Assembly (NCBI GenBank): GCA_002212725.1
Contig: MTCR01000134.1
Span: 1-58,042, forward strand
Direction of reading: 5' to 3'
Length of the DNA stretch: 58,042 bases
Origin: Sphingobacteriales bacterium TSM_CSM
Lineage (GTDB): Bacteria; Bacteroidota; Bacteroidia; Chitinophagales; UBA2359
Under the pieces are notes generated by a model. That model saw only the letters and a program-made list of their open reading frames with translations. It was not told the origin of the DNA and did no database searches. A program made the position numbers and the translations under genes. Positions 38,622-45,848 of the stretch are shown here, one piece after another (positions within the stretch are counted from its first letter, which is position 1; the number at the start of each line of letters is the position of its first letter).

Positions 38622-40157
38622 TTACGCATCGGCAAACAATACATTTCCGTTCATTTCGGGCGGTATGGGCAGTTGCAGCAGGTTAAGAATGGTAGGGGCA
38701 ATATCGGCCAGTTTGCCATCTTTCAGTTTACCGGTAATGCCTTTAGCCACTACAAACACCGGCACCAGGTTGGTGGTATGCGAGGTATGAGGCGAGCCAT
38801 CGGGGTTGCGCATAATATCGGCGTTTCCGTGGTCGGCAATAATTATGCAGGCATACCCGTGTTGCAGGGCAGCGGCAACAATTTGTTGCAAACATTGGTC
38901 AACGGTTTCAACGGCTTTTACCGCGGCTTCAAAAACGCCGGTATGCCCCACCATATCGGCATTGGCAAAGTTGAGGCAAATAAAATCGGCGGTTTCGTTT
39001 TCAATTTCGGGTAATATGGCTTGGGTAACCTGTTTGGCGCTCATTTCGGGCATCAGGTCATAGGTGGCTACTTTGGGCGAAGGTATCAGAATTCGGTTTT
39101 CGCCCTCAAAAGGGGTTTCGCGTCCGCCCGAAAAGAAAAAGGTAACATGCGGGTATTTTTCGGTTTCGGCAATGCGTATTTGGCGTTTTCCGTATTTTTC
39201 AAGCACTTCGCCCAGGGTGTTGGCAAGGTTGTCTTTTTCAAAAATAACGCCGACATTCCGGTAAGAATCGTCGTAGCGGGTCATGGTAACATAGTGCAGG
39301 GGCAAGGCGCGCATGTTGTAATCGGGAAAATTCTGCTGGGTAAGTGCGGTGGTAATTTCGCGGCAGCGGTCGGTTCTGAAATTAAAACAAATTACCGTAT
39401 CGTTTTCTTTAATACAGCCCAAGGGTTCACCCTGTTCGTCAATAGCTACTATGGGTTTAATAAATTCATCGGTAATGCCGTTATCGTAAGAGCGTTGCAC
39501 GGCATCTGTTATGTTTCGGGCGGGCAATCCTTCGCCCAGGGTAAGCAGGTTGTAAGCCAGTTTTACCCTTTCCCAGCGTTTATCGCGGTCCATGGCATAA
39601 TAGCGCCCCACTACCGATGCAATAACGGCGGGCGTATTTTGTATTTGCTGCTGTAGTTGGGTTAAAAACCCAAGCCCCGATGTTGGTGCGGTGTCGCGGC
39701 CGTCGGTAAAGGCATGAATATAAATTTTGTTCAGGCCGTGTTGGTTTAAAATTTGGCAGAGCGCCACTAAATGGTTCAGGTGCGAGTGAACCCCGCCGTC
39801 AGATACCAATCCCAGCAAGTGTATGGGTTTGTTTGCTTTTTGGGCATAGGCAATGGCATTGAGTAAAGTGGTGTTATTGGCCAGGGTTCCGTTTTTGGCC
39901 GCCAGATTTATGCGTTGCAACTCCTGGTAAACAATGCGGCCGGCGCCAATATTAAGGTGTCCTACTTCAGAGTTGCCCATTTGCCCGTCGGGTAAACCTA
40001 CGGCTTCGCCATGGGTGGTAAGTTCTGCGTTGGGGCAGCGGCTGTACAGGCTGTCAACAAAGGGTGTTTTTGCCTGCGCAATGGCACTCACTTCGGGGTT
40101 CAGACCATGTCCCCAACCGTCTAAAATAATTAAAGCAACCTTTGAAGCGGTAAACAT
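38622..40157 (-). CDS. gpmI: 2,3-bisphosphoglycerate-independent phosphoglycerate mutase
   Basis: GpmI converts 3-phosphoglycerate to 2-phosphoglycerate in glycolysis without bisphosphoglycerate, using two manganese ions. The 511-residue protein shows IILDGWGHG near the start (first metal Asp), the catalytic Ser in GNSEVGHLNIGAGR, HAFTDGRDTAPTSG, and the metal-binding NFANADMVGHTG and IADHGNADIM near the end. The start at 40157 fits the family and lies about 33 bp after a TACCTTTG -7 element; the alternative TTG at 40175 is less likely. Confidence 0.96.
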   Translation of the reverse strand: MFTASKVALIILDGWGHGLNPEVSAIAQAKTPFVDSLYSRCPNAELTTHGEAVGLPDGQMGNSEVGHLNIGAGRIVYQELQRINLAAKNGTLANNTTLLNAIAYAQKANKPIHLLGLVSDGGVHSHLNHLVALCQILNQHGLNKIYIHAFTDGRDTAPTSGLGFLTQLQQQIQNTPAVIASVVGRYYAMDRDKRWERVKLAYNLLTLGEGLPARNITDAVQRSYDNGITDEFIKPIVAIDEQGEPLGCIKENDTVICFNFRTDRCREITTALTQQNFPDYNMRALPLHYVTMTRYDDSYRNVGVIFEKDNLANTLGEVLEKYGKRQIRIAETEKYPHVTFFFSGGRETPFEGENRILIPSPKVATYDLMPEMSAKQVTQAILPEIENETADFICLNFANADMVGHTGVFEAAVKAVETVDQCLQQIVAAALQHGYACIIIADHGNADIMRNPDGSPHTSHTTNLVPVFVVAKGITGKLKDGKLADIAPTILNLLQLPIPPEMNGNVLFADA

Positions 40158-40189
40158 ACGGTTTGAATTTAACAACTGAAAATTGGGTG

Positions 40190-40197
40190 CAAAGGTA
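40190..40197 (-). promoter_or_regulatory. Bacteroidota -7 element of gpmI
   Basis: The - strand reads TACCTTTG, matching TAnnTTTG, 32 bp before the GpmI ATG. A -33 TTG at the usual distance is not obvious. Confidence 0.5.
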
Positions 40198-40365
40198 CTG
40201 ATTAAACCCGATAGCAGAAAACTTATCTAACCCTTGAAGGATGCAAAAAGCATTTTGTGTAAATTTTTTTGTTTTTCTCCGATGACCTGTTGCATACTTC
40301 TGCGTCAAAAATACTAAACACAAAGCATTGCACGTTTTATTTAACCATCTTTAATTGTACATAGT

Positions 40366-40746
40366 ATGAAAAAGTTGTTTTGGTCGGCAAGTTTTATGGT
40401 TATTTTTTTGCTTACAGTGCCCCTGCAGGCGCAAAGCAATATAAATGAAAGCGTTAGAGCAGCACTTAAAAGCGGAAATGCTGCCTCGCTTGCCCAGCAT
40501 TTTGCCGCCAACCTCGATGTTGTTACCCCCGAAGAAGACGACCGTTTTTCAAAAACCGAAGCGGTGCTAAAACTGTCTTACTTTTTTTCGCAATACCGCC
40601 CCACCTCCTTTGTAGTTAAGCACGAAACCAATGCCCCCAACGGCGCCCGTTATTTAATAGGTAACCTCAGTACCTCGGGCGGTATTTTCAGAACTTCAAT
40701 GCTTATAAGAAACAACACCATTGTAGAAATTGCCTTTGAGCAATAA
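40366..40746 (+). CDS. DUF4783 exported protein
   Basis: The 126-residue protein has a Sec signal peptide (MKKLFWSASFMVIFLLTVPLQAQ) and the DUF4783 pattern: ALKSGNAASLAQHFAANLDVV, then FSKTEAVLKLSYFFSQYRP and a final beta hairpin. The fold is likely NTF2-like (inferred from the helix-then-sheet layout). It is found across Bacteroidota with unknown function. It is divergent from gpmI and followed by a terminator. Confidence 0.85.
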   Translation: MKKLFWSASFMVIFLLTVPLQAQSNINESVRAALKSGNAASLAQHFAANLDVVTPEEDDRFSKTEAVLKLSYFFSQYRPTSFVVKHETNAPNGARYLIGNLSTSGGIFRTSMLIRNNTIVEIAFEQ

Positions 40747-40768
40747 ATATTTGCCCGCTATTTTTAAC

Positions 40769-40808
40769 CAAACACCCGCAGACACAGCAATAAGCCTGCG
40801 GGTGTTTG
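40769..40808 (+). terminator. Intrinsic terminator after the DUF4783 gene
   Basis: A perfect 13-bp stem, CAAACACCCGCAG (40769-40781) and CTGCGGGTGTTTG (40796-40808), closes a 14-nt loop and runs into TGTTTT. It lies 22 bp after the stop codon. Confidence 0.78.
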
Positions 40809-40826
40809 TGTTTTACAGGCATACTA

Positions 40827-40857
40827 TTGCGCCAAAGATTTATAAACGCTATATTTG
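40827..40857 (+). promoter_or_regulatory. Promoter of the PDDEXK_2/Rpn-type gene (TTG-N20-TATATTTG)
   Basis: TTG at 40827-40829 and TATATTTG at 40850-40857 are 20 bp apart, a good match to the Bacteroidota consensus. The start codon follows 28 bp later. The promoter lies directly after the DUF4783 terminator, so the gene is an independent unit. Confidence 0.72.
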
Positions 40858-40885
40858 CGAAAGCAATTATTGAGATAACAGCGCC

Positions 40886-41794
40886 ATGAACTACTTTAAA
40901 GAAAAATACATTAACCCGCTTACCGATTTCGGGTTTAAAAAGCTGTTCGGTTCCGAACCTAACAAAGAGTTGCTTATTGACTTTTTGAACCAGGTTTTGC
41001 CCGAAAAACACCGGGTCAAAAACCTTACCTATGCAAAAAGTGAGCATTTGGGCGACAAGCAACTGGACCGCAAAGCCATTTTCGACCTCTACTGCATAGG
41101 GCAATCGGGCGAACATTTTATTGTAGAACTTCAAAAAGCCAAACAAAACTTTTTTAAAGACCGCAGCGTTTATTACGCTTCCTTTCCCATACAAACACAG
41201 GCAAAAAGAGGTAATTGGGATTATAAACTGGAACCTGTTTACACTATAGGAATTCTGGATTTTGAATTTGATGACCATAAAGGAACCCCCGATATATTGC
41301 ATACCGTAGAATTGAAAAACCAGCATTGTGAAACATTTTACGATAAACTGGTTTTTATTTATATAGAACTGCCCAAGTTCAATAAAACCGAAGCAGAACT
41401 GACAACCCATTTTGATAAATGGCTGTACTTATTTAAATACCTTTCCGTCTTGCAAGACCGCCCCAAGGCTTTTCAGGATAAAATTTTTGAACGCTTGTTT
41501 AAAGCGGCAGAAATAGCTCGTTTTTCGCCCGAAGAGCGCGAAGCCTACCGGGAAAGCCTGAAATACTACCGCGATTTACAAAATGTGGTGGACACCTCGC
41601 GCGAAGAGGGGCTTAAAGAGGGTAGGGAAGAGGGGCTTAAAGAGGGCAGGGAAGAAGGGCTTAAAGAGGGCAGGGAAATGGGAACGGCAGAATTAAAACT
41701 ACAGATAGCCCGCCAAATGAAAGCAATGGGCGAACCGGCTGATAAAATAGCCCGATATACCGGATTGCCTGCAAATGAAATTGATAAGTTGTAG
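40886..41794 (+). CDS. PD-(D/E)XK nuclease family protein (PDDEXK_2, Rpn/transposase-like)
   Basis: The 302-residue protein begins NYFKEKYINPLTDFGFKKLF, the hallmark of the PDDEXK_2 family, followed by the nuclease core AIFDLYCIGQSGEHFIVELQ (Asp, then E-x-Q). Relatives are annotated as Rpn recombination-promoting nucleases or transposases; no inverted repeats or target duplication are visible here, so calling it a mobile element is not supported. The C-terminal part has three EEGLKEGR repeats, then MGTAELKLQIARQMKAMG and a DIARYTGLP-like helix pair, common in this family. It has its own promoter. Confidence 0.88.
   Translation: MNYFKEKYINPLTDFGFKKLFGSEPNKELLIDFLNQVLPEKHRVKNLTYAKSEHLGDKQLDRKAIFDLYCIGQSGEHFIVELQKAKQNFFKDRSVYYASFPIQTQAKRGNWDYKLEPVYTIGILDFEFDDHKGTPDILHTVELKNQHCETFYDKLVFIYIELPKFNKTEAELTTHFDKWLYLFKYLSVLQDRPKAFQDKIFERLFKAAEIARFSPEEREAYRESLKYYRDLQNVVDTSREEGLKEGREEGLKEGREEGLKEGREMGTAELKLQIARQMKAMGEPADKIARYTGLPANEIDKL
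41603..41674 (+). repeat. Three 24-bp in-frame repeats
   Basis: The unit GAAGAGGGGCTTAAAGAGGG plus TAGG or CAGG occurs three times in a row at 41603, 41627 and 41651, encoding three copies of EEGLKEGR in the nuclease. The 24-bp length keeps the frame when copies are gained or lost. Confidence 0.92.
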
Positions 41795-41850
41795 GCAATA
41801 CTATTTATACTCATAAACACCAAATTACCAACCAAAACCACTTGCCCGAA

Positions 41851-42213
41851 ATGCTTACAATACCCGAAGAACTGCTGGAGAGCGCCCAAAGGCAGGTGCG
41901 CATTTACCAGGATTACCTCATGAAAATAGCCAAAGCAGTTATAACCCAAAACATTTCGCAGTACCCTATCTTTGTATTGCACCGCGAACCGCAACTAAAA
42001 ATAGGCCGTCCCGTGGTAGTTTCCCATACCGACAACAGCGAGTGGTCGGTAAATGCTTCGCTTATGGAAGAGTTTGTAAATAAAGGCATTATAAACAAAA
42101 AAAACACCGAAGACTTTATAAACGCCTACCGAAACCCGTATGAATACCTTTGTCTCTTTATCATATCGGGGCAGGGCGATGCCGGTTTTGCTTTTTGTCC
42201 GTATGCCGACTAA
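41851..42213 (+). CDS. Hypothetical protein, 120 residues
   Basis: I do not recognise this family. The product has an N-terminal helix (MLTIPEELLESAQRQVRIYQ), a middle segment (YPIFVLHREPQLKIGRPVVV), and a conserved-looking C-terminal block with KNTEDFINAYRNP and YLCLFIISGQGDAGFAFCPY. No signal peptide is seen, so it is probably cytoplasmic. It follows the nuclease gene by 56 bp. The ATG at 41851 is used; a TTG at 41842 is three codons earlier. Confidence 0.75.
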   Translation: MLTIPEELLESAQRQVRIYQDYLMKIAKAVITQNISQYPIFVLHREPQLKIGRPVVVSHTDNSEWSVNASLMEEFVNKGIINKKNTEDFINAYRNPYEYLCLFIISGQGDAGFAFCPYAD

Positions 42214-42430
42214 AAGCAAACTTCCATTGCCAAAACCGGGCGAGGCAGAAATACGCAGCCGGTTATTTTCGTTTCTTTACACAAATAAAAGGCAACCCGG
42301 CACCATTGTGCTAAATTGAGCGGCAGGGAGGTAAAAAATGTAAAACAGGCTACCATTTGCACAAGTTTGCAAGATTTTTTTTGCCTAAAGCGGTTTTTTT
42401 TGAATCAATCAATTATTTTTGTACAAAACA

Positions 42431-42462
42431 TTGAAATAATTGAAAACAATTGTTGTACTTTG
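42431..42462 (+). promoter_or_regulatory. Possible promoter of the PorP/SprF gene
   Basis: TTG at 42431-42433 and TACTTTG at 42456-42462 place TTTG at the same distance from TTG as in the rpsF promoter, but only one base separates TA from TTTG, so the match to TAnnTTTG is imperfect. It lies 43 bp before the ATG. The region is rich in ATTGAAAACAATTGT-like partial palindromes. Confidence 0.4.
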
Positions 42463-42505
42463 CCTTTCACTTTAATGAATTACAGACACTAAAAAAATAG
42501 CGCGA

Positions 42506-43567
42506 ATGATGAAAACTTTTACCCGCTTACTACTTGTAGTTGTACTACTTGGTTCGTTGCGTCTTGCTAATGCTCAAGACATTCACTTCTCACAGTTCTA
42601 CTCGCAGCCCCTGCTGCTTAACCCCGCCATGACCGGCAACCTCAGCGAGCATTACCGTGCATCTCTTACCTACCGCAACCAGTGGGCTACCATCCCGGCT
42701 CCTTATTCTACCGTCGCTGCCTCTGTTGATGCCTCGCTCCTTGGCTGCCAATTAGGTATGGACCATGTTGGCGTTGGTTTTGCTTTTTATAACGACCGCT
42801 CCGGCGACGGCATATTGAACGATATGACCGCCATGCTTTCGGTTGCTTATCATAAAGGGTTAACCTCCGACAGACGCTACATGCTATCGGCAGGCGCACA
42901 AGCCGCCTTCAAACAAAAATCGGAAAATATTCAAAACCTGTTGTTTGAAAACCAAATTAACTCCAACCTGGAGTTTGACCCCACCCTGCCCAACGGAGAA
43001 CCTTTCCAAACCAACCGCTTTAATTATATGGACTTTAGCGGCGGTGTGCTGTTTACCGGCTCCCCCTCAGACAGGGCTAATTTCTACCTCGGCGGCGCTT
43101 ACTACCACTTTACCAAACCCGGTGAATCCTTCCTGGTAGAAGAAGTATTGAACGTAGAACCCAACCTGCTCGACGGACGTATGGTGTTTCATGGTGGCGG
43201 TAACTTTTATGTAACCGACCGTTTCAGCCTTTCACCCAGCGCCCTCTACATGAACCAAAGCGCCAGCCAGGAACTCTTATTCGGAAACGCCTTCGGCTTC
43301 CATTTCTCGCAAGGTAACCGCTACCGCCGAAACGACTCCGACAACTCTGCCGTTTATGTAGGCGGCTGGTACCGTTGGGAAGATGCCATTATCTTTATGT
43401 TGGGCGTTGACTTTAAAGGATTCCGATTCGGCTTCTCTTACGATATTAACATTTCACCCCTTAAACAGGCCTCTAACAGCCAGGGCGGTATAGAACTTGC
43501 CCTTAGCTTTGCAGGCCGCATGGCAGAATGTAAACGCCGCGCACCGGTTTATTGCCCCAGATTCTAA
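42506..43567 (+). CDS. PorP/SprF-family type IX secretion membrane protein
   Basis: The 353-residue protein has a signal peptide (MKTFTRLLLVVVLLGSLRLA plus NAQ) and the signature of PorP/SprF proteins directly after it, DIHFSQFYSQPLLLNPAMTG, followed by ASLTYRNQWATI. The rest is a beta-barrel pattern, with FRFGFSYDINISPL near the C terminus. Such proteins sit in the outer membrane and work with type IX secretion and gliding in Bacteroidota, which fits the two T9SS-tailed proteins in this window. ATG ATG at 42506 and 42509 are both possible starts. It ends before a strong hairpin. Confidence 0.93.
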   Translation: MMKTFTRLLLVVVLLGSLRLANAQDIHFSQFYSQPLLLNPAMTGNLSEHYRASLTYRNQWATIPAPYSTVAASVDASLLGCQLGMDHVGVGFAFYNDRSGDGILNDMTAMLSVAYHKGLTSDRRYMLSAGAQAAFKQKSENIQNLLFENQINSNLEFDPTLPNGEPFQTNRFNYMDFSGGVLFTGSPSDRANFYLGGAYYHFTKPGESFLVEEVLNVEPNLLDGRMVFHGGGNFYVTDRFSLSPSALYMNQSASQELLFGNAFGFHFSQGNRYRRNDSDNSAVYVGGWYRWEDAIIFMLGVDFKGFRFGFSYDINISPLKQASNSQGGIELALSFAGRMAECKRRAPVYCPRF

Positions 43568-43620
43568 ACAGCCAATTTTTGGGTTTTGTAAAACAGGGCG
43601 TCATTTGCGCTTTCCTTTTC

Positions 43621-43657
43621 AAAAAGGCCATGCCCCGGAGGTGGGCGTGGCCTTTTT
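43621..43657 (+). terminator. Intrinsic terminator after the PorP/SprF gene
   Basis: A 15-bp stem, AAAAAGGCCATGCCC (43621-43635) with GGGCGTGGCCTTTTT (43643-43657), has one wobble pair and a 7-nt loop. The 3' arm ends in five T and is followed by GTTT. Confidence 0.85.
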
Positions 43658-43743
43658 GTTTGCCATCTGCCGCCAGTTAACAATTTTTCAGGGCAAAACC
43701 GGCAGACACTTCATTTTTTAAACAAAAAAGATTGCGTAACAAC

Positions 43744-43775
43744 TTGCAGAGTTTACAAAAAAAAACGTACCTTTG
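43744..43775 (+). promoter_or_regulatory. Promoter of the rpsF-rpsR-rplI operon
   Basis: TTG at 43744-43746 and TACCTTTG at 43768-43775 are separated by 21 bp with an A-rich run between them, a good Bacteroidota-type match. The rpsF ATG follows 50 bp later, leaving a short leader. Confidence 0.7.
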
Positions 43776-43825
43776 CAGGCCTTTTAATTTTACACCAGTA
43801 AATTTTTCATTAATTCTTAAATCTC

Positions 43826-44272
43826 ATGCTCAAATCGTACGAATGCGTGCTGATTTTCACCCCTGTTTTAACAACAGAAGAGGTGGAAAAAGTGGTAGGC
43901 GATTACCAGGAGTTGATTAAGTCTCAAGGTGGCGAAATTGTACATACCGATTTCTGGGGACTTAAAACGCTTGCTTACCCTATTAATAAAAAGACCACCG
44001 GTTTTTACCTTGTTTTGGAGTACTCGGCTCCGGCCGCTTCTACCACCAAATTAGAGGTTTACTACAAACGCGACGAGCGCATTTTGCGTTTCTTAACCGT
44101 TCAGTTAGACAAATTTGCCGTTGATTACAACGAGAAAAAACGCAAAGGCCTTATTGGCAAAGGCATTAAAAACAAACCCTTTTCCACCGCCCCGGCACAG
44201 GTAAACAAAGCCGCCGCTACCGTGGCAGACGACTTGATTATTGATGAACTGCAAAACACAGAGGAGGATTAA
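43826..44272 (+). CDS. rpsF: 30S ribosomal protein S6
   Basis: S6 binds 16S rRNA together with S18. The 148-residue protein has the ferredoxin-like core MLKSYECVLIFTPVLTTEEV, then WGLKTLAYPINKKTTGFYLV and the end of the core at DERILRFLTVQLDKFA. The family is usually 95-130 residues; here a basic and Ala-rich tail of about 40 residues is added. It is first in the rpsF-rpsR-rplI block, with three bases to the next gene. Confidence 0.95.
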   Translation: MLKSYECVLIFTPVLTTEEVEKVVGDYQELIKSQGGEIVHTDFWGLKTLAYPINKKTTGFYLVLEYSAPAASTTKLEVYYKRDERILRFLTVQLDKFAVDYNEKKRKGLIGKGIKNKPFSTAPAQVNKAAATVADDLIIDELQNTEED

Positions 44273-44275
44273 ACT

Positions 44276-44542
44276 ATGAGTGCCAACAAAGAAATCAGAT
44301 TTCTTACCGCTCCTAAATTAGGACGCAATGTAAAAAAGTACTGCCGTTTTAAAAGGGCCGGAATAAGGTATATTGACTATAAAAACCCCGACTTTTTGAT
44401 GAAGTTCATCAACGAACAGGGTAAAATCCTTCCCCGCCGCATTACCGGAAATTCATTGAAATTTCAACGTCGTGTAGGACAGGCCATTAAGCGTGCCCGC
44501 CATATTGCCTTACTGCCTTATGTTGCTGACAATTTAAAATAG
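44276..44542 (+). CDS. rpsR: 30S ribosomal protein S18
   Basis: The 88-residue protein carries [40 protein letters not shown] and [11 protein letters not shown], the standard S18 core. It binds next to S6 on the platform of the small subunit. It lies between rpsF and rplI with very small gaps (3 and 8 bp). Confidence 0.97.
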   Translation: MSANKEIRFLTAPKLGRNVKKYCRFKRAGIRYIDYKNPDFLMKFINEQGKILPRRITGNSLKFQRRVGQAIKRARHIALLPYVADNLK

Positions 44543-44550
44543 TAATTGCC

Positions 44551-44997
44551 ATGGAAATAATACTCATTCAGGATGTAAAGGGCTTGGGCAACCAGTATGA
44601 TACGGTAAAGGTAAAAGACGGCTATGGCAGAAATTACCTCATTCCGCAAAAACTTGCTATTATAGCCAATCGTGCCAATAAAGCCGTTGTTGCCGAGCGA
44701 ATTAAGCAATCTCGCTCAAAGGAAGATAAAATGATGGGACAAATTGAGGCAATGGTAGAACGCATTAAACTCAACCCCATTAAAGTAGGCGCAAAAGTAG
44801 GTACTACCGAGAAAATTTTCGGAAGCGTAACCAACGTGCAGCTTGCTGAAGCTATTAAACAACAAACAGGCATCGAAATTGACCGCAGGAAACTTACCAT
44901 TTCCGACGAAGTGAAAACACTCGGCTCTTACCAGGCCATGCTTTATTTTAGGGAAGACCTGAAATATATGATTGATTTTGAAGTAGTGGCCGAGTAA
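44551..44997 (+). CDS. rplI: 50S ribosomal protein L9
   Basis: L9 reaches from the large subunit at the L1 stalk. The 148-residue protein has the N-terminal domain MEIILIQDVKGLGNQYDTVK, then DGYGRNYLIPQKLAI, a long connecting helix, and a C-terminal domain (KLTISDEVKTLGSYQAML). It closes the S6-S18-L9 operon and is followed by a terminator. Confidence 0.97.
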   Translation: MEIILIQDVKGLGNQYDTVKVKDGYGRNYLIPQKLAIIANRANKAVVAERIKQSRSKEDKMMGQIEAMVERIKLNPIKVGAKVGTTEKIFGSVTNVQLAEAIKQQTGIEIDRRKLTISDEVKTLGSYQAMLYFREDLKYMIDFEVVAE

Positions 44998-45021
44998 TTT
45001 ATGCCTGCTTTTTTACCAAAA

Positions 45022-45068
45022 CAGCCTTAATATGCCCCAAGGGCAGGTTAAGGCTGCTTTTGCTTTTT
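45022..45068 (+). terminator. Intrinsic terminator after rplI
   Basis: CAGCCTTAA (45022-45030) pairs with TTAAGGCTG (45048-45056), and TGCCC (45033-45037) with GGGCA (45041-45045) around a CAA loop. The 3' arm is followed by CTTTTGCTTTTT. It is a clear end of the ribosomal operon. Confidence 0.8.
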
Positions 45069-45134
45069 AAACCTTGCTGTTTGTGTTTAGCCGCATACCT
45101 TTTTTCTGTTGCCTTTAAAAAAAATAAGGTAATT

Positions 45135-45710
45135 ATGTCAACAAATCAGTTCCTCAACAGCATTGCACTAATGCAAATATTGCAGGAAGCAAGCAGCGAG
45201 TCCGAACAACTTTTTGGACAATTATCTGCCGCTGCCCTTAATTGGAAACCCTCCCCCGATAAGTGGAGCATTGCCCAATGCCTGCACCACCTTATGGTAA
45301 CCAATACCAGCTATTACCCCGAATTTGAACGCATTTTAAACGGCGGCGCATTTACCAACCCTTGGGGTAAAATTCCTTTTCTGCCCTCCTTTTTTGGGCA
45401 AATGCTTCTTAAAAGCGTAAACCCCGCCTCTGCCCGTGCGCTAAAAACAACCCCTGTTTTTGCCCCTTCTTCAAGCAACCTGCCGGCTACAATTGTGGCA
45501 GATTTTGTAAAACAGCAGCAACAAACCATCAACTACTACAACCGGCTGCAACAGGTGCCGGCGCCCCATAAGGTATTAGTTACTTCTCCGGCTGCCCGTT
45601 TTATAACCTACTCGCTCAGCAATACCTTGCACATTATTGCCCTGCACGGGCAGCGACACCTTAACCAGGCCAAACGCATTTTGCAAATGCCCGGGTTTCC
45701 GGCCCAATAA
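45135..45710 (+). CDS. DinB-like protein
   Basis: The 191-residue protein has the four-helix DinB pattern: LNWKPSPDKWSIAQCLHHLM in the first part, then a membrane-independent helical middle, and LHIIALHGQRHLNQAKRIL at the end. His residues of these two blocks form the predicted metal site. DinB-like proteins include thiol transferases in stress responses; the specific reaction is unknown. The ATG at 45135 fits the family, the one at 45060 adds unrelated residues. Confidence 0.86.
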   Translation: MSTNQFLNSIALMQILQEASSESEQLFGQLSAAALNWKPSPDKWSIAQCLHHLMVTNTSYYPEFERILNGGAFTNPWGKIPFLPSFFGQMLLKSVNPASARALKTTPVFAPSSSNLPATIVADFVKQQQQTINYYNRLQQVPAPHKVLVTSPAARFITYSLSNTLHIIALHGQRHLNQAKRILQMPGFPAQ

Positions 45711-45770
45711 CCGGCTTTTTTTCATCTTGCAAAACAGGTTGCCGCAAGCGGAAAAAATGTTTTCAATTAA

Positions 45771-45778
45771 TATCTTTG
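45771..45778 (+). promoter_or_regulatory. Bacteroidota -7 element of the M61 peptidase gene
   Basis: TATCTTTG matches TAnnTTTG, 70 bp before the ATG at 45849. No TTG at the expected -33 distance is visible. Confidence 0.5.
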
Positions 45779-45848
45779 CAGCAAAATATTTTTACTGTTT
45801 GCAAGTTTGCTTATGTGCAATCCTGAAAACTAAAATCCGGCTTCGCTG

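Noticed and set aside
38230-38644. Open frames of 113 and 70 codons in the gap upstream of the lipoprotein gene
   Set aside because: They overlap the GCAAAG repeats and known genes, and their translations look like repeat-derived sequence.
40886-41794. Insertion sequence, because relatives are called transposase
   Set aside because: No inverted repeats, no target duplication, and the family is a nuclease with an ordinary promoter and neighbour genes.
43732-43920. 62-codon frame overlapping the start of rpsF
   Set aside because: It is out of frame with rpsF and crosses the rpsF promoter.
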